64,000 nt of DNA. It comes from Rostratula benghalensis (lineage: Eukaryota; Chordata; Aves; Charadriiformes; Rostratulidae). Where the stretch lies: NCBI GenBank assembly GCA_013399305.1, contig VXAI01000159.1, positions 1,574,188 through 1,638,187 of the forward strand, given 5' to 3'. Below the pieces are notes generated by a model. The model saw only the letters and a list, made by a program, of their open reading frames with translations. It did not search any database and was not told where the DNA came from. Each line of letters begins with the position of its first letter. Position 1 is the stretch's first letter. The position numbers and the translations under genes are program-made. Below, piece after piece: positions 42,844 through 54,905 of the stretch.

Positions 42844-44405
42844 TTGTTGAGAGGAAGCAGAGAGTCATTCCTGATCTCTGCCTTCCAAAATGACATTTTG
42901 ATATAGGCGTCATTTGGAAGGAGAATTCCAATTTGGTCCTGCCAGAGAGACAAGGTGTCCTTATGGCATATGGATCCAAGCTTGGGTTTAAATGCAAAAG
43001 CACACAGGGATAGCCTGTTTTGATGGAAAATATTTTAAGAATTCAAAGTTCTTGAGTTCTTGTTAGGATCCACCAGTACTGTGTTCTATTTTTTTTACTT
43101 TTTTTTTGAAGTACAGCAGCTTTTAAGCCTCAAAAAATACCATTGGCTCCTTGCTTGCAGACCGAGAGAACCTGGCAGATCAGAAACAAAGTAAGGCACG
43201 AAGGCACGCAACCATGGCAAATCAAAATATCCAGCCACCTCAAGTGCATGTTATTTACATTTAGTCAACCAAATGTGAAGCAGACAGTGCAAAGCAAGGG
43301 AAGTGCCAGATTTTTCCTGGCAGGAGGTCAAAAGGTGATTGATAATGTTCCCCATGCCCGGGTGCTTTGCATGGAACTCCAGTCAGTCAGAGACCCTCTT
43401 AATCATACCAGTCCCTTCTGGTGCTGGGAGGTAGAAATCTAAGTGGTAGGAAACTCTACATAACATTTTGAAAAAAGAACACAATAAATGTGGTTTAAAT
43501 GGTAAGAGTTATAATAATGTTCTTGATGCCAGATGAACAAGACTCCCCTTCTACAACCAAGCAAAATTTAATGCTGCAAATGAACCTTTTTGTGAAGTAC
43601 ATCTTTTCTCTGAGGCAGCACCTTCATGAATTTAAGTGAACTGAAAATGCTCTGTATTGAAATGCTCAGGCAATATAACTGTGAATCCTCAACCTATGAC
43701 TTTCAATGGTATTACAAGAAGAAAAAGAGAAAGTCTCTTTACAAAACAGAATTTGTCCTAAGACCATTTATTAAACAGCAGCTACAGATCTAGAAGACTG
43801 ACACATTCTCATTCTTAGACTCCTCCCAGCTTTCCTGCCTGCCCTGCCAGTCCTCCCTGGCATTTTGCTGGCCCTTATCTTTCAGTGGAGGAGAAGCTAT
43901 CCATCTTGCATTACTGGCAGAAAAGCTCTGATGACAACAGATTCTTTCAGATGAAGACATGTACAGAAGGAAACAATATGTCAAGAGTGAAGAAGAGTGA
44001 AGCTAAAAACGAGTAAAGACACCCACTAAGTGTAGGGTGAGAAAAGATGAATATTCAGGTGAAGAAAACATCGGTATTAGAAAATCAGCAAATGTTTAAT
44101 GATGGAATGAAATATGCCATTGAAAAGCAGGCTGCAACAAAAATGACAACAGACTAAAGACAGCACTGTCATCTATGCTGACTTTGGATCACAGCCCTAA
44201 TGTCAGTCTCTCAATCATTTCAAAAGAGCTTAAAATTATAATAGCATTCCTTGATACAAATGTATTTTTGTGTTTTTAAGTCATTCTGACTGCACTTCAA
44301 AAAACAGAATGAGCACCAGTACTTGCCAATTCCAAAAACAAAACCAAAAAGCCCTACCCACGTAAACTGAACAGCAAGCTACACCACAAGTCACAGGTTT
44401 AGGTT

Positions 44406-44462
44406 CTTTTTTCTGGTTTTTTTTGTTTGTTTGCTTGTGGTTTTTGGTGGTGTTTTTTTTTT
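44406..44462. repeat. T/G-rich low-complexity tract
   Basis: T blocks separated by G or GG, including GTTTGTTTGCTTGTGG. Confidence 0.9.
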
Positions 44463-46663
44463 AACTTGCATACCTTAAAAAGAGCAAATATTAAAAAGGT
44501 TATCCCAACAGTAGAACAAAGATATAACAGATTAATCCTTCTAAAAGGTAACTCAAAGCACAATCCCATTTATTCATATTCCTTTTGCTAAATGTGGAAC
44601 AAAACCAATCTACATTATATGAAAATAACATGATACTTTTTTTATTAAATATCTGAAGAAAAGCATCGGGCTTCCTGGATATATTTTAGCTAGAAGTATG
44701 AAGATGCAGTTTCAATCTAAATGTAACACAAGTTTGCCATAAAAAAAATACAGGAAAGGATTACCAAAGCCCTGGAATGAACACTTTACAATATCAATTC
44801 AACCCTTGTAAATTTAATCCAGGGTTATTTGTTGCACAAAATCTCTTTACTGTGATGTATGACTTAGTTACTAAGGTTATCGCAGCAGTATCCTAAAGTT
44901 GCATAGTACATAAAACATTTCAGTTAACAATGCAGGGAGGTTAACTCCCACAGATAACCTACTATCAGAGGGTTAGCCCAGATGACATGCCTCTGTCAGC
45001 TTTCAGGAGCTATTGATGGTTCAATCAGTTTGTTTTGAAGGTAAAGTACAACAAAAGGGCACTAAACTTATTCAAACTGTCAACAGGGACTATCTGGAAT
45101 GTTGCTTGCAGGTAAGTAATTTTGGGTGTTTTAAGACTATTATCAAACACCAATGGCTGGAGAAAAAGACAGCTACTAATAACACAGAATGCAGCCATCA
45201 TAAAATACTTTATGGCAGGTACTAGGACCCATAAATCGCATGACACATTGCACCTGTTTTAGACTTGTAAAATCACTACTTAAGAGAATGCCATCTAACA
45301 AAGAAAGACGCATCCAAATTTTACATTACAAATTAGAAAGGTTTATTCTAAATCAGAGGTGGAGGGGCAGAGCCTCCTTGCACCCCACCCCCTTTTTTTT
45401 TTATTTTAATCATTTGAAACTTAGCACCACACCATGTGCTCTGAGACTGCTGCTACTGAGTTTTAACATCTTTGCAGTGGTGTGAAAAAAGGTTATTATC
45501 TTCAGTGATGAGGATTAAAGGTCAGGTCCAGAGAGAAAAAAAAAAAACAAAAACAAAAACCAGAGACACCATGAAGGTGCTTAGAGATCCATTTATCACT
45601 GCCTGCAAACGAATCTTCTCATTCATGATGGATTAAGGAAATTAACTACGTAAGCAAAGTTGCATCTTCTTTTGTTCAGAACCATCTTTCCCCACTGACT
45701 CCCAGTGCCAAGAGTCCTGTGAAAGTAAGCTAATAACAGGTATCCATCACACACAAACAGGAATACTCAGAGATGGAAAAAGACCAGAGAATATCACATT
45801 TCATGTAATTTCAGTCTTAGTTAAGTGAAAACGACAATAAAGATTAACAATTCATTTACCAATTGTATAAGTGTTGCATGTGATTAGTATTATTTTAACA
45901 GGTTGAGAGGGACAGGCTTGAGGGGGCATTTGCAAAGGCATGTGGTGAGTTTGGGATTCAGCTGCTATTGACATTGGCAACAGTTCAATGGGGCAAAGCC
46001 TTCCTTTGAAGAAACACGTTGGAGTTCAGAAAGGGACAGAACAAAGACAGCTTTGAGATCAGCTATTGCTATTTATTAAACAATGCATAATGCATGGCTC
46101 TAGTTGTCATACAAAGAAATACTGTCTCTGATGCTGACTTACTCTACAGCCTTTGACGAATCACAGACTTGTCATCTTAATTCTGCCTTGCAAACACAGA
46201 AACTAAGACTTAGCAGTTATTGTACAGGTATATTGCGAGTATGGTTCTACTTCTCTGCTGTGTAACAATCATTGCTTAAAACATAGTCCTTAGGCTATTC
46301 CCTCACCCCTCCAAAATCAGTAATTTTTGACACAAGAGACACCCTTAGGAGAAAGTTTCACAGGTGAAATGAAAGGGTTCAAAGACAATGTCTAAGTGTT
46401 CTTTAAAGCATCAAAAGGAAGAAAGGAACAAACATATGCATGAAATCTGTCAGTCCTGATCCAAAAAACACAGGTCTGAATAACTTTTATGTCAACTCCT
46501 TATTTTGGTTAAATAGCTACTGTGTAACTTCATTTTGATCTATTTTTTCAGTAGTCGTTAGGTTCAGGCATGTACATTCCTTCAGTTTTAATGAGTTTCG
46601 GTATACTACTCCTTACTATTGTCAAACAGTTCCAGAAAATTTTTATTCTAGAGCTGTGAGCAT

Positions 46664-46676
46664 ACACACACACACA
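46664..46676. repeat. AC dinucleotide repeat
   Basis: Six AC units followed by a short A run. Confidence 0.9.
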
Positions 46677-48027
46677 AAAAATCCCATCATATCATAGTAT
46701 CTAAGGGCCTCAATTCATTTATTACTTCCCTTAGAGAAGCAGATAAGTTGTAGAACACGGTTGGCCTCCTGATACTGAATGATAATGGTATCACCCGTGA
46801 GCTACAGTATAAGAAAATCTTAAAAGTGGCAATAAATTACTTGGGGAGATAATGTTTTGGGTTTATTTTTTTCTCCTTCTGCTATATGAAAAGTGTAATA
46901 AATTTGTATATGTTAGAGATTCAGAAAAAATAAACTCTTCCACCAAATCTTTAGTGAAAGACTATGTGAAGAACTAGATTCTGTATAGACATTTATTTTG
47001 TGTTTTTATTTACAAAATATTTTATTTACAAAAACTGGAATATAAAAACACACTATATGCATCAATATTTAAGTTTTAACCACAAAATTAATCTGGTACT
47101 GAAAAATTCAGAAATATTTGCCCAGAAGAATGCAGAAATGCCTAGCTCTACCCATATCAACTGCAATGTGCTCTTCATTTCAGAAAGTGTTTACTTTCAT
47201 TTTTCTATTTTGTGTGCTATTGTATTTCCTTTATTTGACAATCATAGAACATAAAAATAATATACCTATTTCCAACTTGGAAGGGCTGATTATGTTCTCA
47301 CTTAGGTTTTTGTAATCTAGAAATAATGAATAACCCAAAGTTAGCAAAGTCACATCAGCGTTCAAACAGAGAGAGGTGAAAATAAAAATCAGAATGATTG
47401 AACAAACATGTTTATGACATTAAACTAGATGATTTCCTGTACTTATTTTTTATGCACCACCAAAAAGTTTAAGCCCCTGCCCCCATCCTTATCCCACCAA
47501 AGAGCACGTTACCAGCTGCAGAATTTCCCTCTGCAGAAAAACGTCTTCAATAGAGACTTAAGGAAGCCAGGTCATGAACTTAAACCAACATCTTCCAGAA
47601 GAGGGGGCACAATGTTGGCATGAGGTAAAGTAGAGGATCACAGAGCCTCTCTGCAACTTTGGCACTGCGTGGTGATGACCACAGAATTCTGAGAGGCTCC
47701 CAGATCACTGAGAAATCTGGACCCCCTCCCTAATATCTACCATCCTTTGCTCTACTTCAACTCCATGAATTAAAAAAATATTTCTCTACACACAGAATGT
47801 AACAATAATTATAGTTATGTCTTGACTTTATGTGTTAGTATAGACAAATAGGGGTATTATGGACATCAATTTATTTGACTGAACAAAACCATTATAATAT
47901 CCCTTGCTCATACATCCTTACTGTAGCAAATCTCCGAAGTTGTGTGGCTATTCAATGTCTATCAAATAGAAGTCTTATTCTTATTGTTACTGTAAAATGA
48001 CAAGGCCTCGGGCAAACAGTGAAGTTG

Positions 48028-48085
48028 CACAGATTCATAGATTATACAGATTTAAGGGAACACCCTAATCATCTCATTAAGTACA
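48028..48085 (-). mobile_element. Possible old CR1-like 3'-end fragment
   Basis: The plus strand has GATTCATAGATTATACAGA, then TTTAAGGGAACACC, then AATCATCTCATT. This resembles the tail of CR1 families common in turtles and crocodilians (CATAGATT...AAGG...ATCATCT). It is short and diverged, so tentative. Confidence 0.35.
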
Positions 48086-48184
48086 TTAAAAAAAAACGAA
48101 AACCAAACCTATACAGAAGTACCACAGACTTCAATTCATCCTGCTAAAAAAAGAGCCTCAACAGTAAGTTCACTGATATTGACC

Positions 48185-48206
48185 TATATATATATTATAT
48201 ATATTA
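48185..48206. repeat. AT-rich palindromic microsatellite
   Basis: Alternating TA runs, TATATATAT then TATATATATTA, joined by a TT. The tract is self-complementary. Confidence 0.8.
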
Positions 48207-48344
48207 GCATTATTTTCATTACTGAGTGAGGACTTCTAGTTTCCTATTGCTAAACATATTGCTTGAATATGTTTTTATGCATTTATATTACCAGATTCAA
48301 TAACAAGACTGTTTAAAAAAGATGACTAAGTTCTATGTCATTTT

Positions 48345-48370
48345 AAAAAACAAACAAACAAACAAAAAAA
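48345..48370. repeat. CAAA tetranucleotide repeat
   Basis: A run, then three to four CAAA units, then more A. Confidence 0.9.
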
Positions 48371-48639
48371 CCACTAAAACAAAACAACACCACCACAAAA
48401 TAAAACGAAACTGCAAGGAAACTGAAAATGCTATAAAAGGATGTAGCATTTCACAGAATCGAACCTGTGGGATGGGAATAGCTGATTTAGCTTGAAAAGT
48501 TAATCCATACAAAATGCATGTGCTTCCTTTCTGAATGTTGTATCTTAAGAGGACTTACTAAGGTTATCACCATTTGCTCCCCCTGCCAAAGATAGCATAT
48601 CTAGTATATGTACTTTTAAGCTAATTTAAAATAAACTCA

Positions 48640-48920
48640 GGCATTTGTTTCCACTTGCCCTTGTTTCCATGTCAACAGCACTTAATGAATGCATCATTCC
48701 AGGAAATGTCAATAAGGAGCAAAGAAGAATGAGCAAGCACTGAGAACTTCACACACAGCACACATCCTTCACAATCATATCGCTTTAATGAAAACAGGTG
48801 AGGTCACCTGCAGCATTGGCAAATGCTTTGTAATGCGGTCTGACCCAGATGATTTTTCACAGTTCAGTAACACCACGTTTGAAGTTTTCCCTGCAAACAA
48901 TACACCCACAGGACTGACCA
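48640..48920. promoter_or_regulatory. Candidate conserved noncoding block with inverted CAGGTG pair
   Basis: It contains CAGGTG and CACCTG facing each other at 48,795-48,810 with an AGGTCA nuclear-receptor half-site between and overlapping them. CTTAATGAATGCATC and GCATCATTCCAGG lie upstream. No coding frame is convincing. Conservation cannot be checked here. Confidence 0.35.
48795..48810. repeat. Inverted CAGGTG/CACCTG pair
   Basis: CAGGTGAGGTCACCTG has outer 7-base arms that pair; only the centre is asymmetric. ZEB-family and other E-box factors bind CAGGTG. Confidence 0.85.
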
Positions 48921-50458
48921 AGTGCGGGTACAAGAGAAGCAACCAGCAATTACTGTGTTGACTTCTGTTACTTTGATCTCCGGGTCATGACCTTTGCTTT
49001 CACGCAATCTTCAAAGTAGAGATTGTAGAATAGGTGGTTTTAGAGGACACACTGTTTTGCAACCTATTTTTCTGTCTATCTTTCTTCCTGTTTGAGCCAA
49101 ACGTTTTTTAAAACTTTCCTATCGCCACTATATTTTAGATATTCTGCTTTCCCTTGCCTTCACCCTGCAAGGTACCCCTTTACAAAACAACACTTCCCAA
49201 ATACAAAAAGCTTAAAAAAACAAGATAAAAAGTAAGGAATAAGGGGGCTGGGGGAGTGGTGATTTTGGGGTTTGGTTTGGTTATTTTACAGAAAGTAAAG
49301 CCATTTTTCAACCATGGCAAAAAAGTCTTTAAAACAAACCAAACCAGTTTGCTTCTAAACATACCGCAGAAGGGAATTTTCTATTTACTTTTCCCAGCCA
49401 AGCAAAAATTCCAATAACAAGCATAGAAATATTTTCATCAATTTGTTTTCCCTCACCCTTGAAAGTTAATGAGCATTTTAATTTTTCCATTAAAAAAAAT
49501 ATCCCACTCAAATTTTCCTGTGTTTCTTAGGAAAAAAAAACCTACTTTGAGAAAATAATAACAAATTTTTTTTTGCATAAAATCTATTTTAAATTAGAAA
49601 CTTGGGAAAAGTGTTAGCTTTTAAATTGATAGATATGGTATCTACCAATGGATTATCAGAGAAATCAGAATGTAACTTATTGACAAAATGCATAATTTTA
49701 TACATTTTCCAAGTATTTAAGATAAAAACCAATAATTTTTAAAAGCCTTGATATTACTTGTTATATCTGTTACTAATATCACAGCAAATCACTGGATCAT
49801 GAGTTTCTTAAAATGTGATTGTCTGTATTTTGCTAAGGTTCAGATTTGGGGGATTTTGCAGATCTTTTCAGTTTGTTGGAATTAGAAGATTAAGCAAAGC
49901 TTTGATTTCTAGCATCTTTCTCTTTCTGGTTGAGGAATTAAATAGCCTGAACTCTAATTGAACTCAGTGGGACTGAAATTAAAGCTCAATGAAAAATGAA
50001 GCTGTGGCTCCAATGGTCACTACAAAAATTTACAAATCGAAGTTCCTATTCAGAACAAAGCAAAATCAGTTAAAGTTTATGGTAAAGCAAAATATTTACA
50101 TAATTCAGGTTCACCAAAATGCAATGTTTTGGTGTATTTGTACACAAATTTTATCAACAAAATTAAATTATTTTAAAAGTTACTTCGAACCATTAAAAAT
50201 TATGAAACTGGCCATTTAAAATGTTTGCGTTTGAGATTTAAAGCAATACATTTGATAAAATACAAATATTTTCTCACTCAGGAAAGCTTGCTTGGCCTAA
50301 ATCTGTGAGATAAACCTATACGTTTTGGGGGAAGGAAGAAAAAAGTTGTGCCCAAGATGCTTCAGAACATGTATTCAAACTCTGAATTAGCTATTAAGAG
50401 TAAAGTTAGCAGAGTACTTTTAATCAGTTCCACCATGTAGGTGAATATATTCCCTAAC

Positions 50459-50487
50459 AGATAAATAGACAGACAGGTAGATAGATG
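50459..50487. repeat. Degenerate AGAT/AGAC repeat
   Basis: AGATAAATAGACAGACAGG then TAGATAGATG. Confidence 0.85.
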
Positions 50488-50599
50488 TTTTTGAGTCTAA
50501 TGTTGTCTGACAAACACATTTCATATAATGTAACAAATAATTATGGAAAGGGATCAGGAAGCTTTGTTTATAGCAGCAGAACCATAAATCACTCAACTA

Positions 50600-50619
50600 A
50601 TTAGAAGTGATTAGAAGTG
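50600..50619. repeat. Tandem duplication, 10-base unit
   Basis: ATTAGAAGTG is repeated twice, head to tail, without mismatch. Confidence 0.9.
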
Positions 50620-51792
50620 CCTTCTTTCTTCTTAAAAGAGCTTTAATTAACCTAGTTTATATGAAAAAAAAATATACCCAGGTTTTTTAAAAACTGAGGG
50701 GAAAGAGAAAATGGAAGCAACATTGCAGTTTACAGCAGATGCATAAATACAATCACTTCACACTTTGACACGGTGGTTTGCCACAACGTGACCTAAAACT
50801 ACCTTGACCTCTCTGAAATCAACATTTTTGCATTGAAATGAAACAACAGACATGCTTGTTTTGATGTATGGCTGTGTGACATATTATAAATATTACATCA
50901 CATAACCACAGAGGATGTCAATCAATAAAGAATTTTTTCAGACAGCACTCAATGAACCATGGGTTCTTGCTCCTGAATGGCTCCTTTAACATACTACTTT
51001 TGCTTAAATGATTAATAGGAGACATATTGTCAGAAAACATACTTAAAGTGAAAAACAGTAAACTGTAGAAATATCATTCATTTTTTAAGCAATTCTCCAG
51101 TGCAAATGTCCCATAAATTTACATAGAGACAGAACTATTAGACTCTCGTAAGCTGGATTGTAGGCATACCTTCCACTTCAGCGTGAAAGCAATAGAAAAA
51201 TATTTTATTAAATCTAGGCTGCTCTACTTGGTGAATAGCAAGACGCTACAGCTTGGCTGGGTTTAAAAATTGCATTGTAAGAAGGTGAAAGTGTTTAGTC
51301 TAATGACAACCTAGAAGTCTTTCTTAAAAATTTGGAACAAAGGAAAAAGTATTTGTATAGCCAGGACAGCTGTGCTGCTGTTTCAGCCTACAGCATTGAT
51401 AAGCAATTTTCTGGTGCATCCAATTCATGCAACTTCTTAATAAAATTGCTTTTTGTCTCTGCCACTTTGTATTTTATACTAACTCCTACAGCACAGATTA
51501 CAGGAAGATAAAATCAGAGTTTTATTATATAACTCTAAATACTACAAGTGACCTGCTAATAAAAAGTAAGCTCAGGATCTGCAATGTCAGCAGTGTGGTG
51601 ACCAGTGCTGCTTGGCCCAAACTTGTCTCAGACAACCATTTCCAGCCAATGTGAAAAATGCCAGCACACAAAGACTGAAATCTTGTACCAGGTAAGAGCA
51701 AGAAAAAAAGAAATTTATAAAAATGGTGTCATTTCAGCAGACATTCTGTAAATTCTGGATACGTACTCAGAGGCATCACCAGTCACAAGTTG

Positions 51793-51814
51793 GTTTTGTT
51801 TTGTTTTGTTTTTT
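51793..51814. repeat. GTTTT pentanucleotide repeat
   Basis: Three to four GTTTT units ending in a T run. Confidence 0.9.
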
Positions 51815-52475
51815 AAAATAACCCTCCTTATTTTTAGCAACATTTCAGCTGGATATATAGAATTTTATCAGGCCTCCATATTAATTTCCAGATGACCTTT
51901 TGCATAACCTAGCTCATTAAAATTACATTAGAGAAGTAGTTTGTTTTTTTTGTTCTTTTCATCTAAACTCTAACTGCTCTGAGCAAGGAAGCACAATATA
52001 GGAGCCCTGCTGTGTTCTTTAGTAGTGACTTTGTAACTGTAGTAGAAGAAACTCATTGCCATAATCAAATGTTAGCAGAAGACATTGCAACTGGCTATCT
52101 GAATGCAGGGATTTATTTTTTATTGACTGCCACTCTTGGTGTACGTAAATGCTGCCTTGACTTGGACTTAGAGAAGGAAAGGCCATAAGTAGACACATAT
52201 GAACACCCAACATTCAGGAAATCCTGTGCACACCTGCTCATTCCAAACATGTGCTGTAGAGAACTGAAACAGTTCTTGGTACAGGATTCCTCAGTCTGAT
52301 CTTGCTGAAATGCAGATTCAAATTCCCAGGTGTTTCATGGCAGAATATGCCACAACTCTTTCAGAATAGAGATGTTTGTTTGAGCCCCCACGTTGGTTTT
52401 AGTTCAATATTTTTCTGGTAATAAAAGAAAATTGGCATAACCTTATAAAACTATATCAATATAGTGAAAACTAAC

Positions 52476-52615
52476 CTGTATCTCTGGTAGTCATCTTCAT
52501 CCTTTTCTTTGCAGACCAGTTCATTCGGGCAGGCCATGTTTCCAAGCAAACTGAGATACTGTAGTGAGGGCACAACTTCGGCCAAATGGTCCAAAAGGCT
52601 TTCTAATTCTGTTAT
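52476..52615 (-). CDS. LRMDA: LRMDA internal coding exon, last leucine-rich repeats
   Basis: Seen here: 140 coding bases on the minus strand, 46 codons plus two bases (AG) that pair with the next exon to make Arg. The peptide begins [19 protein letters not shown], continues [14 protein letters not shown] and ends in an acidic stretch, [11 protein letters not shown]. It contains the typical LRR run [10 protein letters not shown] followed by the CPNEL turn, closely matching the human protein as I recall it. The donor is CAG|GTTAG, a normal U2-type site. The start was chosen at ATA ACA GAA, directly after GACAC, because this is the only start that joins in phase 0 to the previous exon. It also gives an intron ending in AC to match its AT start. 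An AG six bases further in would imply an ordinary acceptor but would break the frame. Family knowledge: this part of the protein forms the last repeats of the LRR solenoid. Confidence 0.94.
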
Positions 52616-52631
52616 GTGTCAAAGGTTGTGG

Positions 52632-52639
52632 GTTAAGGA
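52632..52639 (-). other. U12-type branch-point sequence (TCCTTAAC)
   Basis: Minus strand. It matches the core of the U12 branch-site consensus, and its last A is 17 bases upstream of the AC at the intron end. This short spacing, without a long polypyrimidine tract, is typical of minor-class introns. Confidence 0.82.
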
Positions 52640-54737
52640 TTCAATGACATTAATGAAAAAAGCATTTAGAGTCGCATCATTGCTGATTTAAACATACATT
52701 TCAATAACTGACAATCAAATTTAGTATGGCATTCGGGAAAATGTCACATTAATTGTTCCAAGGGCAAACACGGATAAACTTCAGTCAGTTTTTTGGCACA
52801 GAATAAAAGAATTTGGCTGTTTTGTCATTCTTTTCTCCTCCTTTCTTTCCTAGGTGGTTCTCTACAAAACATTAAAACTTTGACAAAATGATGGATGCTG
52901 TGCGGTAAAATGGCTAGCAATTGCTGGAGCCATGAAACTTTTCCAGCATGGAAACAAACAGTTAGTTTCACAGCACATTCATCACTAATATATTCAGTCC
53001 ACTGGAAAATGAGTTTAAAAAAAAAAGAGAGCAAGCAAAAAAAACTCAAACCACAACAACCCACTTTCACTCCCAGCATATAAATGCTTTGAGTGCTACA
53101 GCAACACATTCTTAATTACTCAATTAGTATATATGAGTTAATGCTTCACTAAGTGGAACTTAAAGACTTCAGTGTTACAACTAGTTTATATTTGAAGCTT
53201 TAAAGTCTTGTAAAGCATAATTTTTTTCATCAAAATGGCCTTATACTTTGGTATTCATGAGGCTTTTTAACTAAATTATGTTCCACATAACAAATAATGA
53301 TGACACGCCTTCAATATTGTAAATTAGATTAAAACAAACAAGAATAAAATGTTAAACAATCTTTTCACCAGTGCAATATTGGAAATCACAGCTTAAATTT
53401 AAGCATAATAACAATATTCAACCATTTGCACCCTGTTGATTGATCAAAACAAATTATTTTGTCCAAGTGTAGGGTGACAATCTCTAAGACTTGAACTTAC
53501 ATTTTCATTTACACTTTGATTTACATGGAAAGAAAAAGGCATGCTTCTCTAAAAAGATGCCATGCATAAGCGTGTTAAAAGTTTTCAATGTTAAAAAATT
53601 GACTGACTTAGACAATAGCAATAATTATTCAAAACCATTAATGGGCATTTCATTGCTCTGTTTTTATCCACTCTTGCTGTTAGAGACCACAACTATTGTT
53701 TTAAATCCTCAATTCACTTGTGTTGCTATTATTTATACTTGATTTATGTGTTTCTGTTATCTTTGTTATTTTTAGCTGATGGAATTTACTTTATTTCTTC
53801 ACCTCAATATCTTAAGGGCAACAGAAGCAATACAGAAAGGAAAGAGCAGCTTCATTGTTAAAAATGTGGGCTTCCTTTTCTAAGTCCAAAATTTTATTTT
53901 ATTTCCAAAAATACATAAAGATCATGCTTCAATTACTAATTTTAACAGATTAAAATAAATTTATCTAGGCTCACAGTTAGTGCCTCATAAGGTCTGAGGA
54001 ATCATATCCAAACATTTTGCATGAGTGAGAAAAATGAGGGTTTGAAATTAGTTCTGTGAATTAATTAAAAAGGTAAAAATGCTAACTTTTAATTTGGTAA
54101 GGCCACACTATGGAATGCTATATGCCAGTAAATAATCAACCAGACCCTAAGAAAAAAATCTTCTTTGTTAGCCAGGATGCAATCTCAACCAAAATTTGGT
54201 GCTAATTCTTGTCTTCTCATAACTGGGCCTCAAGCTCAAGCACAAACTTTTTCACAGCTCTTTCAGGAAGTATGTGACTGCGATGGGAAGGTCACAAACT
54301 GTTTTTCCACATATGCTCAAGTAAAAAGCTTTTTAAAAATTCCCTAAGACTGTTAGAGAAATGCTTGAATCTGGCACTCAGATTCTCAGCCAGGAGAAAC
54401 ACTTAATTTCTTGCAGGGTTGCTTACGTTGCAAAAAGGTTCCCTGAGAGAAATAGTTTATTATTACAAAAGATAGTTATTTCCATAACAGCAATCACACA
54501 CAGGGGGTTAGCTATTGCAAGCCTCAGATTGTATCTGGCCTTCTCCTATTGAAAAGGGGAAGGGGGGAAGCCACTTCCCAAATTTTTGGTTTCTTCTGTG
54601 AAATAAACATGCAGCATTTTTTCTTGTCAATTCAGTAGAGGTTTTTCTGGGATAGAAGCTTGTGTCCCCAACAATTTGCTGAATGTGGAGTATGACACGT
54701 ATTCTAACTCTCATCAAATCTTACTTATTGTTTTGAC

Positions 54738-54905
54738 TGAAATGCAGGACCCAGAACTTGGCTTTTTTGAAGCTCATACAATTGGCCTTAGCCCATCAAT
54801 ACAACCTGTCCAGGTCCCTCTGTAGTGCCTTCCTATCCTCAAGCAGATCAACATTCCCACCTAGTTTGGGGTCATCTGCTATGACATCCTGTAGCCTGCA
54901 TGAAA
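54738..54905 (-). mobile_element. CR1 LINE fragment
   Basis: The plus strand reads as the reverse complement of avian CR1. It has GCAGGACCCAGAACTTGG, then CATACAATTGGCC, then CCTGTCCAGGTCCCTCTG and GGGGTCATCTGC, in the order and spacing expected for the 3' part of the element. It is 5'-truncated and internally degraded. The CR1 type, and the scarcity of other repeats, support a bird genome. Confidence 0.88.

Larger units (their letters stand above)
42192..52475 (-). other. LRMDA: LRMDA intron, GT-AG type
   Basis: A 10,284-base intron with donor GTTAGT and acceptor TCTCTATCAG on the minus strand. Contents noted: poly-A at 42,825-42,843, T/G-rich tract at 44,406-44,462, AC repeat at 46,664-46,676, a possible old CR1-like fragment near 48,030, an AT palindrome at 48,185-48,206, a CAAA repeat near 48,350, an inverted CAGGTG pair at 48,795-48,810, a TTTTG repeat at 51,793-51,814 and a 10-base tandem duplication at 50,600-50,619. 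No second gene is supported. Confidence 0.85.

Noticed and set aside
52609..52610. AG that could serve as a normal acceptor for the 52.5 kb LRMDA exon
   Set aside because: Using it leaves the exon out of phase with the preceding one and does not pair with an AT donor. The AC six bases upstream fits both.
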